This document shows positions 26,170 to 33,654 of a DNA stretch of 64,000 nucleotides, in pieces (the stretch's first letter is position 1; each line of letters opens with the position of its first letter). Both the position numbers and the translations under genes were made by a program. Below the pieces are notes generated by a model. That model made no database searches. It was not told the DNA's origin and saw only the letters and a program-made list of their open reading frames with translations. The DNA comes from JBFFZF01 sp050732695 (GTDB lineage: Bacteria; Gemmatimonadota; Gemmatimonadetes; Longimicrobiales; RSA9). The DNA lies in the NCBI GenBank assembly GCA_050732695.1, contig JBOHRL010000025.1, positions 1 to 64,000 on the forward strand. Direction: 5' to 3'.

Positions 26170-27345
26170 ATGGTCGACATGAATGAATCGAACGATGGCC
26201 TTTTCGCTCGACACCGCCCGGAGACCGGCGCGAGGAGCGTTCTGCACTCTGTTCCCGATGCTCGACAGCGGCATGGACCGACGAACCTGCCCGGGCGTGC
26301 AACGCGCATCCAACACGCGCTCGTTCAGGTTTCCCTTGCAACCGCGCTCGCTGCGGCCGCGTCCTCGGCTGCCGCGCAGTCTCTGCTCGACCGGCCGCCC
26401 AATCTCGGTGGGACGTGGGTCGGCGATCCGGGTGTCGTCCACTTCAACTTTCTGCACCGCTTCACGTCGAGCGATCCACCCCTGCGCAAGGTCACCAACG
26501 GTCCGACCTTCCTGCTCGCGGCCAGCCTGCCCGGCCAGACCCTGTTCGGGTTCCGCTACGCGACTGCTTCTCAGGTCGTCGAAAGTGTACCGAACGAGTG
26601 GGAATTCTTCGGACGATGGAATCCGGTCACCGAGGCGAGCGGTGCACCGCTCGACATGAGCCTGCACGCCGGCTGGAATCACGCGGCCGAAAGCTTCGAT
26701 GGAGAGGTGACGCTCGCACGCCGATTCGGCGCACTTCGCCTGCTCGCCGTAGGACGCGGCTTCAGCAACGCCTTCAACAACGATGACTCCCGCTTCGCCC
26801 TCGGCGCCGGCGCCACGTTCGCCATCTCGAGCAACGTGGCTCTCGCCGCCGACGTCTCGACTCTGCTCGACCGCGAAGATGAGGAGGACATCGCGTGGGG
26901 CGCCGGCCTCCACCTCCGCATCCCCTACACGCCGCACACGTTCTCGCTCCAGGTCACGAACACCAATTCGGCGACTCTTCAAGGATCGTCGATCGACGCC
27001 GGCATCACGCGGTATGGCTTCGAATTCACGATCCCGTTCACACTCGCGCGCTACTTCGGAGGCGGCAGAGAAACAACGCAGGGCGAGGCCGCCGCAACCG
27101 GCTCCGAGATCGTCATGCAGAACCTCGCCTACGGAACCACGACCCTCGAGATCCAACGCGGAACCACTGTCACATGGATCAACCGTGATAATGTACAACA
27201 CACCGTCACCAGCGATGACGGTACATTCGATTCAGGACTCGTCGACGGCGGCGCCCGGTGGTCTCACACGTTCAACGAGGCCGGCTCGTTCCCGTACCAT
27301 TGCACGCCGCACCCGTTCATGAGAGCGCGCATCATCGTCCGCTGA
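26170..27345 (+). CDS. Beta-barrel (DUF5777-like) protein fused to a type I copper domain
   Basis: A 391-residue predicted exported protein. Residues 70-300 resemble membrane-bound beta-barrel DUF5777 proteins (VVHFNFLHRF, LFGFRYATAS, alternating strands). Residues about 305-391 form a plastocyanin/amicyanin-like domain, with copper ligands H344 (VQHTVTS) and C378, H381 and M384 in YHCTPHPFM, exactly amicyanin spacing. The signal-like stretch HALVQVSLATALAAAASSAAAQ lies at about 49-70, so the true start may be later, but no in-frame ATG or GTG nearer to it exists. It follows the TonB receptor by 63 bases on the same strand, perhaps as an envelope electron carrier or copper sensor. Confidence 0.8.
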   Translation: MVDMNESNDGLFARHRPETGARSVLHSVPDARQRHGPTNLPGRATRIQHALVQVSLATALAAAASSAAAQSLLDRPPNLGGTWVGDPGVVHFNFLHRFTSSDPPLRKVTNGPTFLLAASLPGQTLFGFRYATASQVVESVPNEWEFFGRWNPVTEASGAPLDMSLHAGWNHAAESFDGEVTLARRFGALRLLAVGRGFSNAFNNDDSRFALGAGATFAISSNVALAADVSTLLDREDEEDIAWGAGLHLRIPYTPHTFSLQVTNTNSATLQGSSIDAGITRYGFEFTIPFTLARYFGGGRETTQGEAAATGSEIVMQNLAYGTTTLEIQRGTTVTWINRDNVQHTVTSDDGTFDSGLVDGGARWSHTFNEAGSFPYHCTPHPFMRARIIVR

Positions 27346-27437
27346 GAACGGCTCCGGCGCTCGAAGCACGAACCATTGTCGCCGCGTCGTGATCGCCGGC
27401 GGTTCAGTCCGGGTACGGCGGCAACCGCTCCGATCGT

Positions 27438-27884
27438 TAGACCATGTCGAACTCGCCCCCAATCCAGGGTGCCGTTACCAATCTCGTTGCGGAACCTGAT
27501 GGCGGCCTCGAAGACGACTGCCGCATCCGGATAACTCACTTCGGTGACGTATGCGCGAGAATCCGGCGCAGTCACGATGCCGGGCATGATCAACCGGTTC
27601 TCCGTGTCCGGAAGAAAATCGACATCGCTGATAATCGATGAGTAGCAGGGATCACCACGTTCCTCGCCGTATTGCCAGACCTGCCGTACGGTACCGCTCG
27701 ACTCGTCTATGATCGCAGCCGTACCACCGTCCTGAACGGCCGCCGAGAACGGCGTGCCATTGCTGTCCACCGCGGTCAGCAGAAAATCAGCGGTCTCGTG
27801 CCCTGAAGAGTCGACTCCCGCGCGGCCCCAGCCGCGGTGCGGTGCGAGGATCCAGACCAGCTCATTGTCACGCCGCTGCGGAAA
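27438..27884 (-). pseudogene. Arylsulfotransferase (ASST)-like remnant
   Basis: This minus-strand segment reads like the C-terminal half of an aryl-sulfate sulfotransferase of the ASST family: RRDNELVWILAPHRGW, then SSGTVRQVWQYGEERGDPCYSS and ISDVDFLPDTENRLIMPG. The large N-terminal part is missing, the join between the WILAPHRGW block and the rest skips the central catalytic histidine region, and the frame runs on into unrelated arginine-rich sequence at both ends. I treat it as a relic, not an active gene. It opens the decayed island between the cupredoxin gene and the PQQ dehydrogenase. Confidence 0.6.
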
Positions 27885-28001
27885 ACGTGTGTTAGCTGAT
27901 GCTGGTCTGACCCCTCCAGCGAAGCATGCATGGAGTACCGCCACTCCGCTGACGGTAGTGCCATATTCGAGCAGTACCAACGATCGGGTTGGGGGGTGAC
28001 C

Positions 28002-28277
28002 CTACTTCTTCCTCTTGCGCTTGGGCTTCGCGGGCAGCTCGTCGCCCTCGACGGGCGGGTTGCCCTTGCCCACGCGGGAGAGGATGCGCCGCACCTTCTT
28101 CGGGTCCGCTCGTTTCGCGCGCTCGCTGAAGTATGCTTCCGTCCGGAGCGCCGAGAGTTTCTCAGCGACGGCAACGTTGATCAATTGGTTCACGGCCACG
28201 CCTTCTTCTTCCGCGAGCTTGCGGGCTTCCTCAAGCAAGGATGGCTGAAGCCGCAGGGCAAAGTTGCTTTTGCGCAT
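28002..28277 (-). CDS. Ribbon-helix-helix antitoxin-like protein
   Basis: A 91-residue basic protein. Residues 4-45 (NFALRLQPSLLEEARKLAEE, then VNQLINVAVAEKLSAL) match the HicB/CopG-type ribbon-helix-helix fold that binds operator DNA as a dimer. The C-terminal tail is lysine-rich. The start lies two bases after the stop of the PIN gene, so the pair is one transcript and the toxin comes first. It probably neutralises the toxin and autoregulates the operon. Confidence 0.82.
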   Translation of the reverse strand: MRKSNFALRLQPSLLEEARKLAEEEGVAVNQLINVAVAEKLSALRTEAYFSERAKRADPKKVRRILSRVGKGNPPVEGDELPAKPKRKRKK

Positions 28278-28279
28278 AT

Positions 28280-28702
28280 CTACTTCCTTATCCGTGCAAG
28301 AAACTCTGACGGGCTCGACAACTCCAACCGGAATTCTCGGAGCGCGACGTTGAAATGGCGCCGGTTGAATGTGACGAGGACGTCGGCTCGCCCGTTCACA
28401 GCTGTCTCCAGGACCATATCGTCGCTTGGATCATTCAGCACCGGCCGCCAGCGGAACGAAAGTCGAACGGGCTCCGCGATGGAGACCAACGCATCCAGAA
28501 TGGCGATGACGTCAGCCGGGCTCGCGCTCGCGGCCTCGAGGTGTTCTGGCCGCGTGAGGACGGCCTCATACTCGATGACGAGCGGCACGGAGAGCAGCAC
28601 GTCGAACCGCTGATCCATCGCTCCGAGCAGGATCTCTCGGGACGCGCCTCTGTCGCTCCGAAGAGCAGCGACAAGGACGTCGGTGTCCAGGACGGCGCGC
28701 AT
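28280..28702 (-). CDS. PIN-domain toxin (COG1569 type)
   Basis: A 140-residue PIN-domain ribonuclease of the putative toxin group COG1569. The acidic metal site is readable: D6/D8 in LDTDVLVAAL, E44 region in VIEYEAVLTRPEH, and DPSDDMVLETAVNG (D and E) followed by VTFNRRHF. Such toxins cleave RNA when freed from their antitoxin, which is encoded immediately downstream. The pair lies in a region of broken genes, typical for addiction modules stabilising mobile or decaying DNA. Confidence 0.88.
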   Translation of the reverse strand: MRAVLDTDVLVAALRSDRGASREILLGAMDQRFDVLLSVPLVIEYEAVLTRPEHLEAASASPADVIAILDALVSIAEPVRLSFRWRPVLNDPSDDMVLETAVNGRADVLVTFNRRHFNVALREFRLELSSPSEFLARIRK

Positions 28703-28909
28703 GCCAGAAGATGGGCTATTGCATGCGATATTGCAAGTGCTTATGCCAGCGGAGCGAAACCCGCCGGAAATGTGCCGCCGTCAGACCCGTTTCAGTAGAG
28801 TCGAACCCGAGCGCCGCAGCGGTAGGCACCGCCTGGCAATTGACTCCCCGTTTCCTTCGGGAGTGCCTCAATAGCGCCACCATGACCCGGTTTCTCGAAT
28901 CCGCTCATC

Positions 28910-28942
28910 GAACCGGACGTGCAGTTTTCCCGCACCCGGCTC
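28910..28942 (-). ncRNA. Group II intron domain V (remnant)
   Basis: Read on the minus strand, this 33-base element folds as group II intron domain V. A lower helix GAGCCGG/CCGGTTC carries the catalytic AGC triad (A2-G3-C4). An upper helix GTGC/GCAC has a GAAAA-type loop, and a two-base GT bulge lies on the 3' side. Downstream on the same strand, about 115 bases to TCGACTCTAC (28804-28795), may be domain VI and the 3' end. No reverse transcriptase or domain I-IV sequence is present, so the intron is truncated. The other bases of 28703-28909 encode nothing I can support. Confidence 0.6.
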
Positions 28943-29026
28943 TCGGACTGGTTTCACGCCACGGCATGCGAGCGCAACACGCGTCGTCGATCCTGTGCCG
29001 ACTTTGTTCGGGGCCGGCCGGCGCGG

Positions 29027-29372
29027 CCTCTGGCTGCGTTCCTCCAGGAGTCGAATGCCGTGATAGCCCACGATGTAGAGGCGCAACTGGGTCGGATCAG
29101 CGCGCCGACGCAGATAACATTCGGGCGCCACGACGTGGTGACCTCCACGCGGTTCGCGGATCAGATGAAGAGCAAATATTCGCGGCTCCGAACTGCTGAT
29201 CTTTGAAGGGTGCGCGCACGCGCCGATCTACGAGAAGGTGGAGGAGTTCAATCAGAAGACCTTGACGTTCTTGAAGCGCCAGGCGGTTGAAGTGGACGTA
29301 GCCATTGGCGTCTTCTCCATGCGACCCAACAAGCGCATGCAGCGGATCGGCCAGAAGCAGGCCGGCCGCTGA
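29027..29372 (+). pseudogene. Frameshifted 3' fragment of an alpha/beta-hydrolase gene
   Basis: The plus strand encodes the end of an alpha/beta hydrolase in two frames. The first, from 29027, reads FLQESNAVIAHDVEAQLGRI and APTQITFGRHDVVTS, the strand-plus-aspartate part of the catalytic triad. Near 29184 the frame changes and continues with SELLIFEGCAHAPIYEKVEE and FNQKTLTFLKRQA, which includes the catalytic histidine. Its stop at 29370-29372 lies inside the attC-like site, as in many integron cassettes. The N-terminal half with the nucleophile is absent. It cannot make an active enzyme. Confidence 0.7.
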
Positions 29373-29387
29373 TGCGCCGCGTTGACC
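29324..29387 (+). repeat. attC-like recombination site (integron cassette relic)
   Basis: ACCCAAC (29324-29330) matches the RYYYAAC R'' box exactly; GTTGACC (29381-29387) fits the R' box GTTRRRY with one mismatch. Between them the arms CAAC-AA-GCGCATGCAGCGG and, in reverse complement, CAACGCGGCGCATCAGCGG pair with one extra G on one side and an unpaired spacer next to the box. Both are hallmarks of folded attC sites. At 64 bases it is in the short size class. It directly follows the hydrolase fragment in the correct orientation. No integrase is in the window. Bases 29388-29522 hold nothing else I can name. Confidence 0.6.
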
Positions 29388-29522
29388 CGCGAACCGCCGC
29401 AGGTGGCCGGCGCGATCACGCCATCCGCTGCCACCGCGGTAGCCAGCGCCACGGCCAGCCGCCACTGGCGTACTCGGCATCGACACGGCGGCTGACGTTC
29501 GTGTCGATGCCGTTGCCGCGCC

Positions 29523-31727
29523 TCAGCGTTTGGGCAGTGTCAACGCGATGAGGGACGGATTCGAGCCGCCACCGGTCGCGAACACGATGTACTGCCGGCC
29601 CTGGTGCATGAAGGTCATGGGCACGGCGCTCGTCTTCGACGGAATGGGCAGCACGCCGGCGGACTTTCCGGTCGCCTTGTCGACGGCGTGCAGCGCGGGA
29701 TCGGCGCCCTGCGGTCCACCGCTCCTGCCGGTGCCGTAGATCACGAGCGATCTGGTGGTGATGACTTGCGGCTGGCCGCGGCCGTTGTGGGTCGGAGGGA
29801 GCTGGACGCCGCGGAAGAGCGGGTCATCGGTCGTAACGGGCGTCATCTGACCGCCGTTCGGAGTCCACCACGCCTTGTCGCCGGTGTTCATGTCGTAGGC
29901 TGTTATGCCGCCGAGTTCCTTCGGTTTGACGATGGACACGCCGCCAATGGTGGTGTTCTGTCGGTTGCGTCCGCCGCCACCGGCTTGCGGGGGTTGATAT
30001 CCCGCAGGAGCGGGCAGCGCGCCGAGCTGACCGCAGCTGTCGTGCGGCGAGGTGTAGCGCAGTTCGGAGCACGGATCGTGAATGACCTGGATCGTATTCA
30101 AACCGGTCTGTGCTGCGACGTAAAGCATTCCGGTCTCGGGGTCAGCGGCTGCGCCACCATCGATGTTGACGCCACCGCTCGCACCCGGCGCATACCACGA
30201 GCACGAGTACTCAGCCGATTCCGCGCCATCCATTGGCGAGGGCGGAATGTAGTAGGGACCCATCCGGCATTGGCGGGCGAGGGCGAGCGCGGAGTCGCGG
30301 ATGGCGGGTGTGTAATCGATCAGGTCTTCTTCGACGAGTCCCTGCTGCGAATAAGGCGCTGGCTTGCTGGGAATCGGTTGAGTGGGCGATGTCTGTTCGC
30401 CGGGCACTTCGCTCTGAAGCACGGGTGTTTCGACGATCGGCCAGATCGGTTCGCCCGTTGCGCGATCGAAAACGTAGACAAAACCCTGCTTCGTCGTCTG
30501 CGCCACGACCTGGCGTCGCTGCCCGTTCACGGTGACGTCGAGCAGATTCGGCGCCATGGGAGTGTCATAATCCCAGATGTCGTGGTGCACCATCTGGAAA
30601 TGCCATCTCCGCTCGCCGGTCTTCACATCGAGTGCGACGATGCTGTTGCCGAACAGGTTGTCGCCCGGCCGGTGACCGCCATACTCATCGACGAGCGGCA
30701 TGCCCACCGGGATGTAGACGAGGCCGAGTTCCGCATCCGCAGAGTACGTTGCCCATGCATCGTTCTTGCCAACACCCTCGGATCCGATCGTCGAGCCGTT
30801 CTCCCACGTCTCTGCCCCGACTTCGCCGGGCTGCGGAACAAGATTGAACTTCCACAGCTGCCGACCCGTTCGCACATCGAAACCGCGAATGAAGCCGGGC
30901 AGATTGCGCGCGCGGATCGGATAGTAGCCGTGAATGGATGAGTTGCCGACCACGATGACATCGTTGACGATGATGGGAGGCGAACTCGCTGCGATCTGCC
31001 CGTTCACGGGGTCGATGCCGACCGTCCCATCCGCTCCCGTCCTCGTCACAGGATCCCACGTCTCGCCAGGCCTCGCCCGCCGGGCCGGCGCCGCATCGCT
31101 GATGATGAGCGATCCGCTGTCGTCCACCGCGAGCGGCACGAGCGGAAAACCCAACCCGTCCATCAGATCGACTACGCCGTTGTTACCGAACGCGGGGTCG
31201 GGGATGCCCGTTCTGGCGTCGAGCGACGCCATGTGATAACCCGGTGTTACAACGACCAGCCGTTCTTCCTCGCCGTCGGTCCAGAACGCGGGACCGCGGC
31301 CCGCAAACTGACGAGGCGCTTTCTGCCAGCGGATCCCCTCATCGAGCCGCCACATCCAGAGCGTCTGGCCGGTGGCCGGATCGAGAGCAAGCGCGATCCG
31401 GCGAGTCGTCGCGACCGTGAACAGCCGCCCGTTCGCGTAAAGTGGCGTTGTGCGATAGTACTCGTCCGGGCCGAACGGCGCGGCGCTCCACTGCCATGCG
31501 ATCTCGAGCGAATTGAAGTTCTCGGCATTGATCTGGTCGAGCGGCGAATAGCGCGTGCTCCACAGGTCGGCGCCCCAGTAGCGCCACTCGCCGGGCGCGT
31601 TGCCGCGCACGAGAGCCGGTGCTTGAGTCGCCTCCGATCGAACGGAGCGGAAGAGGAACGCGCCGGCCAGCGCGATGCCCGCGACAAGCAGTGCCGCAAT
31701 ACGGCGGCTGTTCCTGCCCTGCGCCAT
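29523..31727 (-). CDS. PQQ-dependent dehydrogenase (quinoprotein, Gcd-like)
   Basis: A 734-residue quinoprotein with an N-terminal hydrophobic anchor or signal (about 10-26) and an eight-bladed propeller. Recognisable blocks are EWRYWGADLWSTRYSPLDQI, TPLYANGRLF, WKFNLVPQPGE, HHDIWDYDTPMAPNL, TTKQGFVYVFDRATGEP, ASGGVNIDGGAAADPETGML and MTFMHQGRQYIVFATGGG. These place it with the membrane glucose/alcohol dehydrogenase-like group that oxidises a sugar or polyol in the periplasm. There is no CxxCH haem motif and no adjacent-cysteine ring. The substrate is unassigned. It is divergent from the aldolase-fold gene. Confidence 0.9.
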   Translation of the reverse strand: MAQGRNSRRIAALLVAGIALAGAFLFRSVRSEATQAPALVRGNAPGEWRYWGADLWSTRYSPLDQINAENFNSLEIAWQWSAAPFGPDEYYRTTPLYANGRLFTVATTRRIALALDPATGQTLWMWRLDEGIRWQKAPRQFAGRGPAFWTDGEEERLVVVTPGYHMASLDARTGIPDPAFGNNGVVDLMDGLGFPLVPLAVDDSGSLIISDAAPARRARPGETWDPVTRTGADGTVGIDPVNGQIAASSPPIIVNDVIVVGNSSIHGYYPIRARNLPGFIRGFDVRTGRQLWKFNLVPQPGEVGAETWENGSTIGSEGVGKNDAWATYSADAELGLVYIPVGMPLVDEYGGHRPGDNLFGNSIVALDVKTGERRWHFQMVHHDIWDYDTPMAPNLLDVTVNGQRRQVVAQTTKQGFVYVFDRATGEPIWPIVETPVLQSEVPGEQTSPTQPIPSKPAPYSQQGLVEEDLIDYTPAIRDSALALARQCRMGPYYIPPSPMDGAESAEYSCSWYAPGASGGVNIDGGAAADPETGMLYVAAQTGLNTIQVIHDPCSELRYTSPHDSCGQLGALPAPAGYQPPQAGGGGRNRQNTTIGGVSIVKPKELGGITAYDMNTGDKAWWTPNGGQMTPVTTDDPLFRGVQLPPTHNGRGQPQVITTRSLVIYGTGRSGGPQGADPALHAVDKATGKSAGVLPIPSKTSAVPMTFMHQGRQYIVFATGGGSNPSLIALTLPKR

Positions 31728-31816
31728 GTGAGCCCCCGGTTCGGAGTGGACGGGCGGTCGCGCGGCACCGGGTCAGTTGCCCGCCCCGGCGGCTGTGCGT
31801 CCGGAACCCTCCGTCG

Positions 31817-31822
31817 ATTATA
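31817..31822 (-). promoter_or_regulatory. Perfect -10 hexamer for the PQQ dehydrogenase gene
   Basis: On the minus strand this reads TATAAT, about 90 bases upstream of the dehydrogenase ATG. The hexamer 17 bases further upstream is GTGCCG, a poor -35 match, which suggests activator dependence or a weak promoter. Confidence 0.4.
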
Positions 31823-31833
31823 CAGACTTGACA

Positions 31834-31881
31834 GCCAACCGGCACGGGTTGGCACGACGCCGGAATCTTGCCGTCCGGCGT
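31834..31881. promoter_or_regulatory. Two adjacent inverted repeats, candidate operators
   Basis: GCCAACC/GGTTGGC pairs across 31834-31853 with a six-base centre, and ACGCCGGA/TCCGGCGT pairs across 31857-31881 with a nine-base centre. They lie between two divergent genes, the first overlapping the weak -35 region of the dehydrogenase promoter. Dyads placed like this often bind dimeric regulators; none is encoded next door. Confidence 0.4.
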
Positions 31882-31939
31882 GCGACGTCGCACCATGAGA
31901 TTGTCCGCTCCCCATCACCCCGAATTCCGGAGCAAACAC

Positions 31940-32914
31940 ATGCGCGCCAGGTGGATCGGTTCCCTCGTGGCCATGACCCTTCTGGCCGGCATGACGGTTA
32001 GCCAGCGGCCGGCCCGGCTGAATCCGTTGATCGATCTTCTCGAACAGAAGCGGCCCGTCTTCGGCCTGTACGCGCCCGCCAATCCTCGCAACGGCCGGGG
32101 CCCTTCTTCCGGTGCGACTGTGCAACGTTCGCCGCTCGAGCTTGCCCGGGCCGCGCTCGATTACGAGAACACCGACTTCCTCTTCGATGGCAGCATGGAG
32201 GGCGACTTCGATCGGGGCTTCGAAGGATATGCCGCGTTCGTAGGTGGCATGGCGGAAGCGGGCCAGTTGCTGGCGACTCCGGTCAAACGGTTGCGGCAAC
32301 CGCTCATCGTCAAGACACCCGAGATCGCGCCCGATCCCGCTCTCGCCATCGATCGGATCAGCCGCCAACTGAACCTCGGCACCAGCGGTATCGTGTTCGT
32401 CAACGCCGAAAGCGCCGAGGAAGTCCGCGCCGGCCTCGCCGCCATGCGCTTCAGGTCTCAGGGCGGGACACGGCCCGATGATGTCGGCACGGCGCCCTCC
32501 TACTGGGGCTTGACCGAGGAAGAATACCGCGAGCGGGCCGACCTCTGGCCGCTCAATCCGCGCGGCGAACTCGTCAACTGGACCATCGTCGAGAGCAAGG
32601 AAGGCCTCGCCAACGTGCGCGAGATCGCCGCCGTCGAAGGCATCGGCGTCCTGTTCCCCGGAGCCGGGACGCTGCGGCGGGTGTTCTCGTCCACCGACGC
32701 GAACGGTAATCGCGTCCTCGATGAAGAGGCCTGGGAAGCCGCGATTCAGCAGGTGCTCGCCGCCTGCAAGGAGTTCAACGTGCCTTGCGGTTATCCGGCC
32801 ACGGCGGAGGACATCGGGCAGCGCATGAAGCAAGGTTTTAGCGTGTTCATCATGGGCTGGGGCGAACAGGGGTTCGACGCAATCGACACCGGGAGGCGGC
32901 TGTCGGGCAGGTAG
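31940..32914 (+). CDS. Exported HpcH/HpaI aldolase-fold protein lacking catalytic residues
   Basis: A 324-residue protein of the HpcH/HpaI (2,4-dihydroxyhept-2-ene-1,7-dioate aldolase) fold behind an N-terminal signal (residues 5-20, WIGSLVAMTLLAGMTV). ATG 31940 has GGAG nine bases upstream. The fold is clear from VESKEGLANVREIAAVEGI, with the first metal ligand E218 retained. However, the GPADL block with the second metal aspartate reads GAGTL (T244), and the DGEH block with the catalytic histidine reads DGSM (M86). Classical aldolase activity is therefore doubtful. It is divergent from the PQQ dehydrogenase, so both may act on a periplasmic sugar acid. Confidence 0.82.
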   Translation: MRARWIGSLVAMTLLAGMTVSQRPARLNPLIDLLEQKRPVFGLYAPANPRNGRGPSSGATVQRSPLELARAALDYENTDFLFDGSMEGDFDRGFEGYAAFVGGMAEAGQLLATPVKRLRQPLIVKTPEIAPDPALAIDRISRQLNLGTSGIVFVNAESAEEVRAGLAAMRFRSQGGTRPDDVGTAPSYWGLTEEEYRERADLWPLNPRGELVNWTIVESKEGLANVREIAAVEGIGVLFPGAGTLRRVFSSTDANGNRVLDEEAWEAAIQQVLAACKEFNVPCGYPATAEDIGQRMKQGFSVFIMGWGEQGFDAIDTGRRLSGR

Positions 32915-33083
32915 ACCTGCATGCCATCACCCCCGCCTCCACCCCGCCGTCGCACCCCGCCGCTGATTGGGACCGCCGGCGGGTGTCGGTCTCCCGGCCC
33001 ACGCCAGCGAAAGCCGCAGGAAAGGCAGTGGCGGCCCGGCGCCGACGGTCGGTCGGCGGGTGATGGTCTCCGGCGGCGTCCGG

Positions 33084-33260
33084 CCGTGTTTGAAGGAATT
33101 GTTGGCGGCACGCGGTCCGCCACGCACGCGCCCGGTAGAAGTACGGAGAATCGGTGGCGTCTGGCTGTGTTTGAAGGAATTGTTGGTGCCCATCAAACGA
33201 TCGAACAGTCCCCATCACGCATGATTCGCCCGGCCAACAATTCCTGCAAACACAGCAATA
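33084..33260. repeat. Second cluster of the dispersed repeat
   Basis: Three further copies of the unit seen at 113-240. Two are inverted (33084-33104 and 33164-33185, GTGTTTGAAGGAATTGTTG, 80 bases apart). In these the flanks also match, giving a unit of about 36 bases with C/T changes only. One is direct with one substitution (33235-33260, CAACAATTCCTGCAAACAC). The region 32915-33410 has no convincing gene. Confidence 0.7.
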
Positions 33261-33410
33261 TAGTACCGGGGAGAGACCTGCCCGCCCCTGCGCCGCGTCG
33301 GAAGAGCCTGACGTTCCTCTTCTGGGAGAGAGGCGCCCGGAAACGTCGGCTCGAGTCCGGAATGCCGGCACACCCGGGCGCCCCCGTCGCACGCGCGGCC
33401 CCCGAAAGTA

Positions 33411-33604
33411 TTGACCGCTCAGATCGCGGCGAAGTCGACACGACCTCCCTCTCGCCCGCTCGCGGGTAAGCTTGACCGCACATATCGCGGCGAACTCGAC
33501 ACGACCTCCCTCTCGCCCGCTCGCGTGTAAGCTTGACCGCGCATATCGCGGCTAACTCGACACGACCTCCCTCTCGCCCGCTCGCGTGTAACCTTGACCG
33601 CGCT
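33411..33604. repeat. 61-base tandem repeat, three units plus a partial fourth
   Basis: Units begin at 33411, 33472, 33533 and 33594 (each TTGACCG), a strict 61-base period. Each contains GACACGACCTCCCTCTCGCC and a small dyad that is perfect in the third unit (CCGCG-CATAT-CGCGG). Because 61 is not a multiple of three, no protein repeat can be encoded. The array lies just downstream of the MFS gene, whose stop is at 33655. Confidence 0.9.
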
Positions 33605-33654
33605 CCAGCGCGGGAATCCGCCAATCGGGAGCCCTCGCTGTGCCGGGCCGGAAC

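Noticed and set aside
25369..27201. Long antisense open frame of about 610 codons under the TonB receptor and cupredoxin genes
   Set aside because: It is opposite two recognisable genes, crosses their boundary, lacks motifs and is arginine/glutamate-rich, as expected from GC-rich third-position bias.
27436..27442. GTTAGAC as a second integron R' box
   Set aside because: It matches the consensus, but no complementary arm or RYYYAAC box lies within 150 bases upstream.
33084..33604. CRISPR array
   Set aside because: The 61-base units abut with no spacers, and the shorter repeats are in both orientations at uneven distances. No cas genes are present.
33193..33624. Arginine-rich open frames through the tandem repeats
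   Set aside because: The 61-base period shifts frame every unit, so no repeat protein can be conserved.
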